Source: Selenomonas sp. AB3002 (GTDB lineage: Bacteria; Bacillota; Negativicutes; Selenomonadales; Selenomonadaceae). Taken from it: 64,000 nucleotides of DNA. This document shows, piece by piece, positions 33,489 through 43,173 of the stretch. The notes beneath the pieces are model-generated. The model ran no database searches and was not told the DNA's origin. It saw only the letters and a program-made list of their open reading frames with translations. Both the position numbers and the translations under genes were made by a program. Each line of letters opens with the position of its first letter. The first letter of the stretch is position 1. The DNA is taken from assembly GCF_000702545.1 (NCBI RefSeq), contig NZ_JNIO01000008.1:1612001-1676000 (forward strand), given 5' to 3'.

Positions 33489-34103
33489 TCACTCAACTCC
33501 TACTGCAGATATTATCGTCTCCAATGAACCAGGATCCGGCACCAGGAAGAAGTGCCCGTTGATACCGTCATCCTCAGAAAGGAATTCTGTCTCAATAACC
33601 AGGGCCTGGTCACCCATCTGGCCCAGCTGCACCAGCACCACATTCAGGATAGCACCTGCCATATCCATAGCCAGAGCCGGGATGGAGGGAAGCATAGCCA
33701 GCTGGGTGAAGGTGAAGAAGGCATTGAGGTAAGCACCTGCCAGAATATTGCCGATTTCCATGAGTGCAGACTCATCCATGAAGTCCAGTTTGGTGGTAGT
33801 GCCCTGAGGACGCCCCATCAAAGTGTCAACCAGATAAAAAGCACTGTTCTTGGGCAGAAGGAAGAGGATATTGCCCGGAGCCTTGCCATAAACCCGGAGG
33901 AAAACCCCCACCACAATGGCATCAGGTCCTCCTACCAGATCAGGTACAGCTTCCAGAGGCACCAGAGCCACCTTGGGCACATTCATATCAATGCGGCGGT
34001 TGATGACCTGGGACAGGGCGGTGGCGGAATTGCCCGCCCCGATATTGCCTATTTCTTTTAGCGCATCAAGTTGCGCCGGGGACAAATCGAGTTCATCATT
34101 CAT
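33489..34103 (-). CDS. cheC: CheY-P phosphatase CheC
   Basis: The 204-residue protein shows the two symmetric CheC active-site motifs, DALKEIGNIGAGNSATALS near 14-32 and SALMEIGNILAGAYLNAF near 110-128, both with the catalytic E-x2-N pattern. It dephosphorylates CheY-P and binds CheD. The next gene, cheD, overlaps slightly. Confidence 0.95.
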   Translation of the reverse strand: MNDELDLSPAQLDALKEIGNIGAGNSATALSQVINRRIDMNVPKVALVPLEAVPDLVGGPDAIVVGVFLRVYGKAPGNILFLLPKNSAFYLVDTLMGRPQGTTTKLDFMDESALMEIGNILAGAYLNAFFTFTQLAMLPSIPALAMDMAGAILNVVLVQLGQMGDQALVIETEFLSEDDGINGHFFLVPDPGSLETIISAVGVE

Positions 34104-34160
34104 ATTCTGACACCTCGCTGTGTGAACTGCTTCGCGGCTTCAAAATTCCAGTTCTCCGGG

Positions 34161-34628
34161 TTACTTGCCATCCTTTGGCAGCCCTACAATCTCCTCCAGG
34201 TTCAGCATGATGATAAGCCGGCCTTCTACATTGCCTATGCCAGAAAGGAACCTGGTATCCTTGGCGTTGATAGCCTTCTTGGTATCCACGGGCTTGGCCT
34301 CGATGGTCATGACCTCTGTCACTGCGTCCACCAGCATGCCCACATGCAGATCGTCCACCGTCACGGTAACGATACGGGTGCTGTCGGTGTAAGGAGTCTC
34401 AGCCAATCCCAGGCGCTGCTTAAGGTCAATGACCGGCAGCACAGAACCGCGGAGATTGATGACCCCTTTGATGAATTCAGCAGCAAAGGGCACTCTGGTA
34501 ATATCAGTCAGATTACGGATTTCCTGTACATTTAGGATGCTTACACCATACTCCTCGTCATGGAGCTTGAATGCCACAACCTGCAATCCTTCCTGGACTT
34601 CGTTCTTGGTCGTATCTTCGTTTGCCAT
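34161..34628 (-). CDS. cheW: Chemotaxis coupling protein CheW
   Basis: The 155-residue protein has the CheW SH3-like fold (VVAFKLHDEEYGVSILNVQEIRNLTDITRVPFAAEFIKGVINLRGSVLPVIDLKQRLGL). It bridges receptors and CheA. It lies 14 bases after cheA. Confidence 0.97.
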   Translation of the reverse strand: MANEDTTKNEVQEGLQVVAFKLHDEEYGVSILNVQEIRNLTDITRVPFAAEFIKGVINLRGSVLPVIDLKQRLGLAETPYTDSTRIVTVTVDDLHVGMLVDAVTEVMTIEAKPVDTKKAINAKDTRFLSGIGNVEGRLIIMLNLEEIVGLPKDGK

Positions 34629-34642
34629 CTTAGTTGCCCTCC

Positions 34643-36766
34643 TTACTGCATCATGGTAGCCACATCGAGGATCAGTGCCACACGGCCATCACCCAGGACG
34701 GTAGCGCCGGAGAACATCTTCAGTCCGGCAAAGAGGTTGCCCAGGGTCTTGATAACAATTTCCTGTTGGCCAATGAGGTTGTCCACCACAATGCCGGCCT
34801 TGGCTTCGCCTGCATGCACCACCACCACGAAGATTTCGTCGTAGTCCTTCACATGAGGTACCTGCAGCAGTTCGCCCATACGGATGATGGGGATGATCTC
34901 CCCGCGCAGGACAATGACTTCCTTGTTCTGCACCGTCTGGATATCCGTTTCCTGGATGTTGATGGTGCTGTCGATGGAGCCAAGGGGAATAGCGTACATC
35001 TCTTCCTGTACCTTCACCAGCATGGCCTGGATGATAGCCAGGGTCAGGGGCAGCTTGATCTTGAAGACAGAGCCTTCATCCACATGGGTTTCAACATCCA
35101 CATGGCCGGACAGTGACTCAATCTTGCTGCGCACCACATCCATGCCCACGCCGCGGCCGGAAATATCGGAAATCTGCTCGGCAGTAGAGAAACCAGGCAG
35201 GAAAATCAGGCGTACAGCATCTGCATCGTCCAGTTTGTCTGCTTCCTCCTGAGAAATCATGCCCTTTTCCACGGCCTTCTTGCGGATCTTGTCCGCATTG
35301 ATGCCGGCACCATCATCGGTGACCATGATGACCACGTTGTTGCCTTCGTGGCGGGCGATGAGGCCAACCTCACCTGTGCGGGGCTTGCCCTTGGCCTCGC
35401 GGTCATCCGGGTGCTCCACGCCATGATCCAGGGAGTTTCTGAGGAGGTGCATGATGGGATCGCCGATTTCATCGATAACGGTACGATCCAGTTCTGTTTC
35501 CTCACCCTCGATGGTAAGGTTGATTTCCTTGTTGAGTTCCTTGGAAACGTCGCGAACCATGCGGGGGAAGCGGTTGAACACGGCACTTACCGGCACCATG
35601 CGCACCTTCATGACTATGTTCTGCAGATCCGTAGTGACGCGGTCCATCTGCTCCAGCGTCTCGGTGAGTTCTGTGAGCCTGTGAGTCTGGCCAATCTGCT
35701 CCAGACGAACCTTGTTGATTACCAGCTCGCCCATGAGGTTCATGAGAGTATCGAGTTTCTCGATATCCACGCGGACGCTCTGGCTCTGATGAGCCTTCTT
35801 CTGAGCGGAGGCGGCTGCAGGAGCTGCTGCCTTGGGCGGTGCCTTCTTGGCGGCAGGTGCAGGAGGAGCTGCTGCAGGAGGCGGTGCTGCCGCCGCTGCA
35901 GGCGCAGGAGCAGGTGCCGCTGCTGCGGCAGGAGCAGGTGCTGCTGCAGGCGCAGCTGCCTTATCGGGATCAACCAACTCCACCACAATCTTATCGATTT
36001 CAGAAATGGTGGTCAGAGCTTCCTCCACCACCTTGGGCTCAGAGCCGCTGACCATGAGAATGTCAAAGCTCTGCTCGAATTTTTCCTGCTCCAGTTCTTC
36101 AGCAGGAGGCACTGTCTTGATCACATCTCCCAGTTCATCCAGGGCATTCATGACCATGTAAGAACGGGCTGACTTCAAAAGGCAGGTATCAGAGAGGGTC
36201 ACCTGAATATGGATTCCCTGCAGGCCCCCTTCCTTGGCCTGGCGGATCATATTCTTGTCAGTCTCACTGAGCTGCAAAGCTGCCTCAGCTGCAGAAGGTG
36301 CTGCTGCAGGCGCAGGGGCAGGAGCTGCTGCTGCCGGTGCCGCCGCTGCCGGTGTTTCAGCAGCTGCCGGTGCCGGCGCGCCATCGCCTTTGGAAATGGA
36401 AGAAAGCTTGCTGACCAGGTCAGATACGTCAATAAGGTCTTCCGGGTCTCCATTGCCCACATTGTCAACCATCTGCTCCAAGGAGTCCAGGCATTTGAAC
36501 AGCGTATCAACGATGTCCTCAGTGAGCTTGATCTGCTCTTTGCGGATAAGGTCCAGTACATCCTCCATCTCATGGGTCAGCTCAGCAATCTTATTGAAGC
36601 CCATGGTGGCAGACATACCCTTCAGGGTATGAGCGTTGCGGAATATCTCATTAACAACGGAAATGTCTTCGGAGTTCTCCTCCAGTACCAGCAGGCCGTC
36701 ATTAAGAGACTGCAAATGTTCATGGGATTCATCCAAGAACATATCCATGTACTGATTCGTTTCCAT
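34643..36766 (-). CDS. cheA: Chemotaxis histidine kinase CheA
   Basis: The 707-residue kinase has an HPt domain with phospho-His46 in AHTLKG, a CheY-binding P2-like domain (LQGIHIQVTLSDTCLLKSARSYMVMNALDELGDV), P3 dimerisation (VRVDIEKLDTLMNLMGELVINKVRLEQI), ATPase P4 (LRNSLDHGVEHPDDREAKGKP, DDGAGINADKI, GRGVGMDVVRSKIESLSG) and a CheW-like P5. Two long Ala-Pro linkers (around 135-165 and 275-330) are encoded by GC-rich repeats. It phosphorylates CheY and CheB. Confidence 0.97.
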   Translation of the reverse strand: METNQYMDMFLDESHEHLQSLNDGLLVLEENSEDISVVNEIFRNAHTLKGMSATMGFNKIAELTHEMEDVLDLIRKEQIKLTEDIVDTLFKCLDSLEQMVDNVGNGDPEDLIDVSDLVSKLSSISKGDGAPAPAAAETPAAAAPAAAAPAPAPAAAPSAAEAALQLSETDKNMIRQAKEGGLQGIHIQVTLSDTCLLKSARSYMVMNALDELGDVIKTVPPAEELEQEKFEQSFDILMVSGSEPKVVEEALTTISEIDKIVVELVDPDKAAAPAAAPAPAAAAAPAPAPAAAAAPPPAAAPPAPAAKKAPPKAAAPAAASAQKKAHQSQSVRVDIEKLDTLMNLMGELVINKVRLEQIGQTHRLTELTETLEQMDRVTTDLQNIVMKVRMVPVSAVFNRFPRMVRDVSKELNKEINLTIEGEETELDRTVIDEIGDPIMHLLRNSLDHGVEHPDDREAKGKPRTGEVGLIARHEGNNVVIMVTDDGAGINADKIRKKAVEKGMISQEEADKLDDADAVRLIFLPGFSTAEQISDISGRGVGMDVVRSKIESLSGHVDVETHVDEGSVFKIKLPLTLAIIQAMLVKVQEEMYAIPLGSIDSTINIQETDIQTVQNKEVIVLRGEIIPIIRMGELLQVPHVKDYDEIFVVVVHAGEAKAGIVVDNLIGQQEIVIKTLGNLFAGLKMFSGATVLGDGRVALILDVATMMQ

Positions 36767-36787
36767 TTGTATTCCCCCTATTTAATC

Positions 36788-37990
36788 TTATCGCTTCACA
36801 GCCTCTACAATGGCCTGGGCTATATTCTGCACCGGCTTTATCTCATCTGCCAGCCCTGCATCCACTACGGCTTTGGGCATGCCGTAAACCACGCAGGTTG
36901 GTTCATCCTGGGCTATGCTGTAGCCGCCGGCCTTCTTTATCTCCCTCATGCCATCACAGCCATCACAGCCCATGCCAGTCATTATGACTGCCACCAGCTT
37001 GCGCCCCAGGCTGGCTACGGAAGAAAACATCACATTCACAGCCGGGCGATGGTTGCCCACAGGCGGATCCTGTCCCAGGACTATCTGGGTGCCGTTCTTG
37101 ATGCGCAAGTGATAATTTCCTGGCGCTATGTAAACCATGCCAGGTTTTATGCCCTCGCCATCCTCCGCTTCTTTCACAGCAATGTCGGAAATGGCATTGA
37201 GCCGGTCAGCCAGGGCTTTTGTAAAACCTGCAGGCATGTGCTGCACTACCACCACCCCGCAGGGCAGATTGCCCGGAAGTCTGGTAATCACATTCTGGAG
37301 AGCTTGCGGACCGCCTGTAGAGGTGCCTATGACCACCAGCTTCTCTGCCCCCCTGCCCATACTGGTCATGGGCACAGCGGATGGCTTGCTGGGGGGGACA
37401 GGCGGATTGGCATTGCGTTTCAGCAGGGGATTATTGCGCTTGGCATAAGTATTGGCCGGAGTCGCAAGCTCCGGAGGCTTCACTGCCATGCGGTCCGGCA
37501 GCTTATGCCCCTGCCGCAAGGGGAGCTGTATGCGCTTCATAACCGGCGGTCCGGGAGGTGCTGATGACCTCGCAGGTACAGAGGGTGTTTTCCTGGCATG
37601 AGCCTTGGCCGCTGCCCGGCACTTTTCCAGGATTTCACCGGTTATGCCGTCAATGCGCGAAATGGAACCTCCAGCCTTGCTGATGAAATCCACCGCTCCC
37701 AGGGCCAGAGCCTTCACTGTCTGCTCCGTCCCCTTCTGGGTGAGGCTTGAGAGCATGACCACGGGAATGGGATGCTCCTTCATGATTATATCCAGAGCCT
37801 CCAATCCGTCCATGACGGGCATATTCACATCCAAAGTCACCAGGTCGGGAGAAAGCTCCCTGACCTTTTCCACGGTTTCCTGACCATTGCGGGCTGTGCC
37901 AGCCACTTCAAAGTCCGGCTGTGATGCAAACATATCCGCTAAGACTTTTCGCATGAACGCCGAATCATCGGCGATCAACACACGGATCAT
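36788..37990 (-). CDS. cheB: Protein-glutamate methylesterase CheB
   Basis: The 400-residue response regulator has a receiver domain (IRVLIADDSAFMRKVL; phospho-Asp in VTLDVNMPVMDG) and a C-terminal methylesterase with the serine in GTSTGGPQALQ, histidine in VVVQHMPAGFTKALADRLN and aspartate in MTGMGCDGCDGMREI. It removes methyl groups from receptors; the partner CheR is not in the window. ATG at 37990 (GAGG eight bases upstream) was chosen over GTG at 37999. A proline-rich linker of about 75 residues is longer than usual. Confidence 0.95.
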   Translation of the reverse strand: MIRVLIADDSAFMRKVLADMFASQPDFEVAGTARNGQETVEKVRELSPDLVTLDVNMPVMDGLEALDIIMKEHPIPVVMLSSLTQKGTEQTVKALALGAVDFISKAGGSISRIDGITGEILEKCRAAAKAHARKTPSVPARSSAPPGPPVMKRIQLPLRQGHKLPDRMAVKPPELATPANTYAKRNNPLLKRNANPPVPPSKPSAVPMTSMGRGAEKLVVIGTSTGGPQALQNVITRLPGNLPCGVVVVQHMPAGFTKALADRLNAISDIAVKEAEDGEGIKPGMVYIAPGNYHLRIKNGTQIVLGQDPPVGNHRPAVNVMFSSVASLGRKLVAVIMTGMGCDGCDGMREIKKAGGYSIAQDEPTCVVYGMPKAVVDAGLADEIKPVQNIAQAIVEAVKR

Positions 37991-38056
37991 CTGGCTCACC
38001 TCACCTATCAGTTCACAGTAACCTCTCGGTCTGCAAATAGCAGCATGAATGATTTC

Positions 38057-38743
38057 TTATTTTCTCAGCCAGCTGGCCCGGTTGATGCGCTCCCGCTGGA
38101 CTGTGAAAAGATAACGCACTATTCTGTTGACGTCAGCCCTGGGCAGATGCCCAAAACTCACCCCCACATGATACCTGGGATAGACGGCCTTTGGGTTGAC
38201 CACCTTGCACTTGCGGGCTCTGCCCAGGAGCGCCAGAGTGCCAACCTCAGGGATGCTGTTTATCTCCAGGGCAACCTGAAGCCCGGGCTCCACAGCCTCG
38301 CCAATCTCAAAACTCAAGCCGCTGCCGCTGAGGTCAAGCATGCGCACGCGCTTCCTGGCTCCGATGGAGCCATCACTGCCAATCAGGCGCACCTCCAGCG
38401 GAAGCTCCACACTTACCCGCACAAAAGCACGATTCTGGGAATGTTCCACCTTTTCAGGCAAAGAAGTGTGCCAAAGGGAAACCTTTCCTCTGGTTTCCTG
38501 TTTCAGGAAAGTGACAGCGAATTGATACTCGCTGTTTTTTACCTGCACCAGTCCCTTGAAAGTCACCTGGGGCACCAAGGCCAGGGGCATGCCGGACGGG
38601 TCCACAGGGGTAGCCACCTGAAGCTCCTTCTCTGACACAGAGATAAGGTAGCTCTGGTAACGGTCCCCTTCCTCGTCCAGATAGAATTCCACCTTCTGGC
38701 CCGCTCTCAAAACTTCCCCTGTTCTTAATAATTCGCCCGCCAT
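38057..38743 (-). CDS. PilZ-domain protein (YcgR-like, c-di-GMP-responsive)
   Basis: The 228-residue protein has an N-terminal YcgR-like domain (AGQKVEFYLDEEGDRYQSYLISVSEKELQVATP) and a C-terminal PilZ domain with the c-di-GMP motifs RxxxR in NRAFVRVSVELP and DxSxSG in LDLSGSGLSFEI. It probably slows or modulates the flagellar motor, or links c-di-GMP to assembly. It lies between flhG and cheB, where Bacillus and Clostridium often carry the same gene. Confidence 0.9.
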   Translation of the reverse strand: MAGELLRTGEVLRAGQKVEFYLDEEGDRYQSYLISVSEKELQVATPVDPSGMPLALVPQVTFKGLVQVKNSEYQFAVTFLKQETRGKVSLWHTSLPEKVEHSQNRAFVRVSVELPLEVRLIGSDGSIGARKRVRMLDLSGSGLSFEIGEAVEPGLQVALEINSIPEVGTLALLGRARKCKVVNPKAVYPRYHVGVSFGHLPRADVNRIVRYLFTVQRERINRASWLRK

Positions 38744-38761
38744 AAAAAAGTTCCTCCATAG

Positions 38762-39676
38762 TTAGTGCGAAAAATTAAAAATTTGCTGTAAAAATCCTCT
38801 CCACCCCTTCTTTACGGTCATTTTGCTGCCGTAAAGCACACTGGAGGCAAGTCCCTTGATACATCTGGAGGCGGTACCTGAGGGATTTGTCACCAAAAAG
38901 GGTTTCTGACTGCGCACTGCCTTCATGACCCCCGGGTCCTCAAAGATATAACCCAGGCACTCCAAGGGAAGATGCAGGAAACGCTCGGAGGTCTGCTGCA
39001 GCTTGGCCACCACCTCACGGCTTTCGGATTCATCATAGACCCTGTTCACCACCAGCTTCAGGCTGGGAGCAGAGGCGTACATGCTGTAGGCCTTCATCAC
39101 TGCATAAGCATCAGTGAGGGCCGTGGGCTCTGGAGTGGTGACCAGCAGCACCTCATCTGCTGCCAGGATGAATTCCATGACGTTCTTCCCAAGACCTGCC
39201 CCCGTGTCCACCAGGATGATGTCCGCTATCTGGCCGCAGCCCGTAAGCTTCTGCATGAGCCGCTGGCGTTCCTCAAAGGTGAAATCAGCCGCCTTCTCAA
39301 TGCCGGAGCCCCCGGAGATATAATCCACGCCATAGGGGCCATGCACCAGCACATCCTCAAGCTCCACCCCTTCTTCCAGGAGGTTCAGCAGATGCGTGCG
39401 GGAAAGGCTGCCCAGGACTACGTCCACATTGGCCATGCCCAGATCCGCATCAATGAGCAGCACCCTGAGACCTGCTTCCCTGAGGGCAATGGCCAGGTTC
39501 ACAGACAAGTTGGTCTTGCCCACACCGCCCTTGCCGCTGGTGATGGCGATGACCCGCACGTTGTCGGAGTTTGCAGTTTTTCTTTTTTGGGGAGAAAGCA
39601 TCTGTTCCTCCCTGATGTCTTCTGGCAGCGGGCTTCCTCCCACCAGCTGCCTCAATCTAGTCGCTTGATCTGCCAT
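38762..39676 (-). CDS. flhG: Flagellar number regulator FlhG (YlxH, MinD-like ATPase)
   Basis: The 304-residue ParA-type ATPase has the deviant Walker A SGKGGVGKTNLSVNLA, switch I DADLGMANVDVVLG and switch II DTGAGLGKNVMEF. An N-terminal segment with RLRQLV fits the DQAxxLR motif that stimulates the FlhF GTPase. It ends near a basic region expected at the membrane. It controls flagellar number and placement and is adjacent to flhF. Confidence 0.95.
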   Translation of the reverse strand: MADQATRLRQLVGGSPLPEDIREEQMLSPQKRKTANSDNVRVIAITSGKGGVGKTNLSVNLAIALREAGLRVLLIDADLGMANVDVVLGSLSRTHLLNLLEEGVELEDVLVHGPYGVDYISGGSGIEKAADFTFEERQRLMQKLTGCGQIADIILVDTGAGLGKNVMEFILAADEVLLVTTPEPTALTDAYAVMKAYSMYASAPSLKLVVNRVYDESESREVVAKLQQTSERFLHLPLECLGYIFEDPGVMKAVRSQKPFLVTNPSGTASRCIKGLASSVLYGSKMTVKKGWRGFLQQIFNFSH

Positions 39677-39677
39677 A

Positions 39678-41048
39678 TCAAACCCTCAACAATAGCCGGG
39701 CCAATTCTGCAGGGGTGGCGGGGATGATATCGTCCGGCACGCTCTGCCCATTGGTCAAAAAGGAAATCGCAATCTCTCTCTTGCTAAGCAGGTTCAAGAT
39801 AAGCCCCACGCTGCTGGTCTCATCAGTCTTAGTAAAAATCACCCGGTCAGGCCTGCACACAGAAAACTTTTCCAGAATGTCTTCTGCATCTCTCTCCTTG
39901 GTAGTGGCACTCATGACCAGATGCTTTTCAATGCGGCCGTCCACAGCCAGGAAGTCCTGAAGCTCCTTCATCTGATAATCATTGTGCTGGCTACGGCCTG
40001 CGGTATCTATAAGCACCAGGTCCTTATCCTTGTGCTTGTGGATGGCCACCTTCAGCTCATCGGGAGAATATACTATCTCCAAAGGCAGGCCGATGATATC
40101 TGAATAGGTCTTTAATTGCTCCACCGCAGAAATGCGGTAAGTATCGGCAGTGATAAGGGCCGCCTTGACTCCCTTTTCCAGCACGAAGCGGGCCGCAATC
40201 TTGGCAAGAGTCGTGGTCTTGCCCACCCCTGTGGCACCGATGAGGGATACGATGCGCACCCCATGGCGGTTCAGCTGGATTCCCTCTGAGAAATTGACCA
40301 CTTTGTCCAGATAATCTGCCAGGATATCCTTGGCCTTGGGATCAAGGCAGTTCACCAGGGTGTCGCCTGCGGCCGATTTGGCAGCCATATCCCGGAGGAT
40401 TTCCTCCTCTACCTCCTGATTCCTCAAGGCCTCCTGCAGAGAAATCTCATCCTGAGGCATATCCTTGCTCATGACCTGGGCCAGCAGGGTCTTCATCTGG
40501 GAGAGCTCTGCCTCCAGCTTCTGTATCTTTTCTGTATCTTCCTGCTTTGACTGTTGCATATGTGTCTCTGCCGCTTTCTCTTCAGGCTCTTTTTCCCGCG
40601 CTTCTTCCTCTGCCCCTGGAAGCAGCTCCATGGGCATCACTGCCTCAGCAGCGGTGCCGGCTTCCACTTCCTGGCTGGCAGGACGAGGCTCGAAACTTGG
40701 CATTTCCAAAGGAGGAGACACTATATCCACCCCCGCCTGGGTGCCATTGGTCTTGTACTGGTTGAGTATATTGGCCGGGAATACGGGCATAGGACGCTCC
40801 CCAGCCCGTGTCTGGGGAGCATTTTCCTCCACCGTCTCCACTGCCTTGGGAGCGCGTTTTCCCTGTCCCTTGGCAGGTGCATCTTCTATGGCTGCCGTCA
40901 CTTCCACCACATCCTTGCTGTGATAACCCAGGAAACCACCCTCGCGATATTTCTTGGTGTGCAGGATGACTGCGTCACGGCCTAATTCATTTTTTACTTC
41001 TTCCATGGCTTCCTTCATAGAAGGAGCCTTCACAACTTTGATCTGCAC
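39678..41048 (-). CDS. flhF: Flagellar SRP-type GTPase FlhF
   Basis: The 456-residue protein has an N-terminal basic start (MQIKVVKAPSMKEAMEEVKNELGRDAVILHTKKYR), a long charged linker and an SRP GTPase domain: G1 SLIGATGVGKTTTLAKIAARF, DTAGRSQHN, TKTDET. It marks the pole where flagella form, with FlhG. Confidence 0.96.
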   Translation of the reverse strand: MQIKVVKAPSMKEAMEEVKNELGRDAVILHTKKYREGGFLGYHSKDVVEVTAAIEDAPAKGQGKRAPKAVETVEENAPQTRAGERPMPVFPANILNQYKTNGTQAGVDIVSPPLEMPSFEPRPASQEVEAGTAAEAVMPMELLPGAEEEAREKEPEEKAAETHMQQSKQEDTEKIQKLEAELSQMKTLLAQVMSKDMPQDEISLQEALRNQEVEEEILRDMAAKSAAGDTLVNCLDPKAKDILADYLDKVVNFSEGIQLNRHGVRIVSLIGATGVGKTTTLAKIAARFVLEKGVKAALITADTYRISAVEQLKTYSDIIGLPLEIVYSPDELKVAIHKHKDKDLVLIDTAGRSQHNDYQMKELQDFLAVDGRIEKHLVMSATTKERDAEDILEKFSVCRPDRVIFTKTDETSSVGLILNLLSKREIAISFLTNGQSVPDDIIPATPAELARLLLRV

Positions 41049-41049
41049 C

Positions 41050-43131
41050 TTAGATCTTCACCACCCCTAAAATCTGTATCTCAACGCTTTGCTCTATTTC
41101 TGCATGGGAAAGGACGATAAGTCCCGGCACGGAGCGCTCCACCAGCTTGCGGAAGTAAAGCCTTACGGCAGGGCTGGTGAGGACGATGGGCTGATAGCCC
41201 ATATTGGTAAGCTTCTGGAGCTCTGTATCCAGTGACTGCAGGAGCCTCTGCATGGAATCCGGATCCAGGCTCACATAGGAGCCATGGTCCGTGCGCTGCA
41301 CGCCGCCGGCTATCCTGTTCTCCAACGCCGGATCCAAAGTCACGCAGGGCAGGATCCCATTCTGCACATTGGCCTGGGTAAGAGACCTGGCCATGGCATG
41401 GCGCACATACTCTGTAAGGATTTCCGTATCTTTGGTGGCGTGGCCATAATCCGCCAGCACCTCCATGATGGTGGCCATATCCCTGATGGAAATACGCTCC
41501 CTGAGGAGGTTGGCCAGTACCTTCTGCACATCGCCCACGCTGAGGATATCCGGCACCACCTCGTCCACCAGAGACTGGTTGGACTTCTTGAGGTTGTCGA
41601 TGAGGTTCTGGGTTTCCTGACGGCCCAGGATCTCATCGGCATGCTGCTTGATGACCTCTGTGAGGTGAGTGGCCAGCACTGACACGGCATCCACCACTGT
41701 GTAGCCGTTGAGCTCTGCCTGCTCCCGCTCGCTCTCAGGAATCCAAAGTGCAGGCAGGCCGAAGGCCGGCTCCACGGTCTCGATGCCCGGCACTTCCTCA
41801 AAGACAGTGCCGGAATTCATAGCCAGGTAATGGTCAAGCATCAATTCGCCCTTGGCTATCTCAATGCCCTTCAATTTGATGATGTAGGCATTGGGCTTGA
41901 TCTGGATGTTGTCGCGGATGCGGATAGTAGGCACAACCAAACCAAGTTCCAAAGCGCACTGACGGCGGATCATGACAATGCGGTCCAGCAGGTCGCCGCC
42001 CTGTCCCGTATCTACCAACGGAATCAGGCTGTAGCCGATTTCCAGCTCCATGGGATCCACCTGCAGCAGAGAAACGATGTTCTCCGGCGTTGTGGCCTCC
42101 TTCTTGGCCTGAGCTTTTTTCTCCACCTTCTTGGTTTCCACCTTCACCTCATGGCTCTTCTTCAGATTGTAACCTATGAACGCACAGAGAAGAGAAAGAG
42201 CCATAAAGGGCACACCTGGCAGGCCTGGCACCAGCGCCAGGAACACCAGCACGCCGCAGAGGATGAAGAAAATGCGCTCATTGCGGAACATCTGATTCAC
42301 CAGATCGCTGCCCAGATTCCCCTCCGCAGCAGAACGGGTGACGATAAGACCCGTAGCCGTGGAAATCAGGAGCGCCGGGATCTGGCTCACCAGGCCCTCA
42401 CCTACTGTCAACAGGGTGTAAGTCTGGAGCGCCTGTGAAGCTTCCAGCCCCCGCTGCAGCATGCCGATGACAAAACCGCCGGAAATGTTGATGAACATGA
42501 TGATGATAGCGGCAATGGCATCGCCCTTGACAAACTTGGAAGCACCGTCCATGGCGCCGAAGAAATCTGATTCCCGCTGAATCTTCTCGCGGCGGATCTT
42601 GGCCTCAGCGTCTGTGATGGCCCCCTGATTGAGGTCTGCATCAATGGACATCTGCTTGCCGGGCATAGCATCCAAAGTGAAGCGGGCAGAAACCTCTGCC
42701 ACACGCTCGGAGCCCTTGGTGATGACGATGAAGTTGATAACCACCAAAATGATGAATACTATGAAACCTACTACTGCATTACCACCGACAACGAAGTTGC
42801 CGAAAGCTGTGATGACCTCTCCTGCATAACCATCCAACAGAATGAGACGGGTGGAAGATATATTCAGTGCCAGGCGGAACAGCGTGGTAATGAGCAAGAG
42901 TGACGGGAAAATAGATAAGTCCAGCGCCTCCACATTGTAAATGGCAGACATGACCACCAGGAGGGCAATGGTAATATTAAGGCACAGCAAGAGATCCAAA
43001 AGGAGGGTGGGCAACGGAATGATCATCATGATGACGATGGTCACGATGGCCACCGCTATGAGGACATCGCTGTATTTCTGTATGAGGGAACCGCCTTTCA
43101 GGGGGTCCGCCGCAGCACTTGGTGCAGCCAT
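41050..43131 (-). CDS. flhA: Flagellar export gate protein FlhA
   Basis: The 693-residue protein has about eight N-terminal membrane helices and the FHIPEP-type conserved loop (ARFTLDAMPGKQMSIDADLNQGAITDAEAKIRRE), then a cytoplasmic domain (about 345-693) including VADYGHATKDTEILTEYVRHAMARSLT. It forms the export-gate ring and receives chaperone-substrate complexes. Starts two bases before the flhF region. Confidence 0.97.
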   Translation of the reverse strand: MAAPSAAADPLKGGSLIQKYSDVLIAVAIVTIVIMMIIPLPTLLLDLLLCLNITIALLVVMSAIYNVEALDLSIFPSLLLITTLFRLALNISSTRLILLDGYAGEVITAFGNFVVGGNAVVGFIVFIILVVINFIVITKGSERVAEVSARFTLDAMPGKQMSIDADLNQGAITDAEAKIRREKIQRESDFFGAMDGASKFVKGDAIAAIIIMFINISGGFVIGMLQRGLEASQALQTYTLLTVGEGLVSQIPALLISTATGLIVTRSAAEGNLGSDLVNQMFRNERIFFILCGVLVFLALVPGLPGVPFMALSLLCAFIGYNLKKSHEVKVETKKVEKKAQAKKEATTPENIVSLLQVDPMELEIGYSLIPLVDTGQGGDLLDRIVMIRRQCALELGLVVPTIRIRDNIQIKPNAYIIKLKGIEIAKGELMLDHYLAMNSGTVFEEVPGIETVEPAFGLPALWIPESEREQAELNGYTVVDAVSVLATHLTEVIKQHADEILGRQETQNLIDNLKKSNQSLVDEVVPDILSVGDVQKVLANLLRERISIRDMATIMEVLADYGHATKDTEILTEYVRHAMARSLTQANVQNGILPCVTLDPALENRIAGGVQRTDHGSYVSLDPDSMQRLLQSLDTELQKLTNMGYQPIVLTSPAVRLYFRKLVERSVPGLIVLSHAEIEQSVEIQILGVVKI

Positions 43132-43173
43132 GTTCTCACCTCCCCATGCCTTTCACGTAAAATTTCAAAAAAA

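Noticed and set aside
35348-36172. Cys-Arg-rich plus-strand frame
   Set aside because: Shadow of the Ala-Pro linker codons of cheA.
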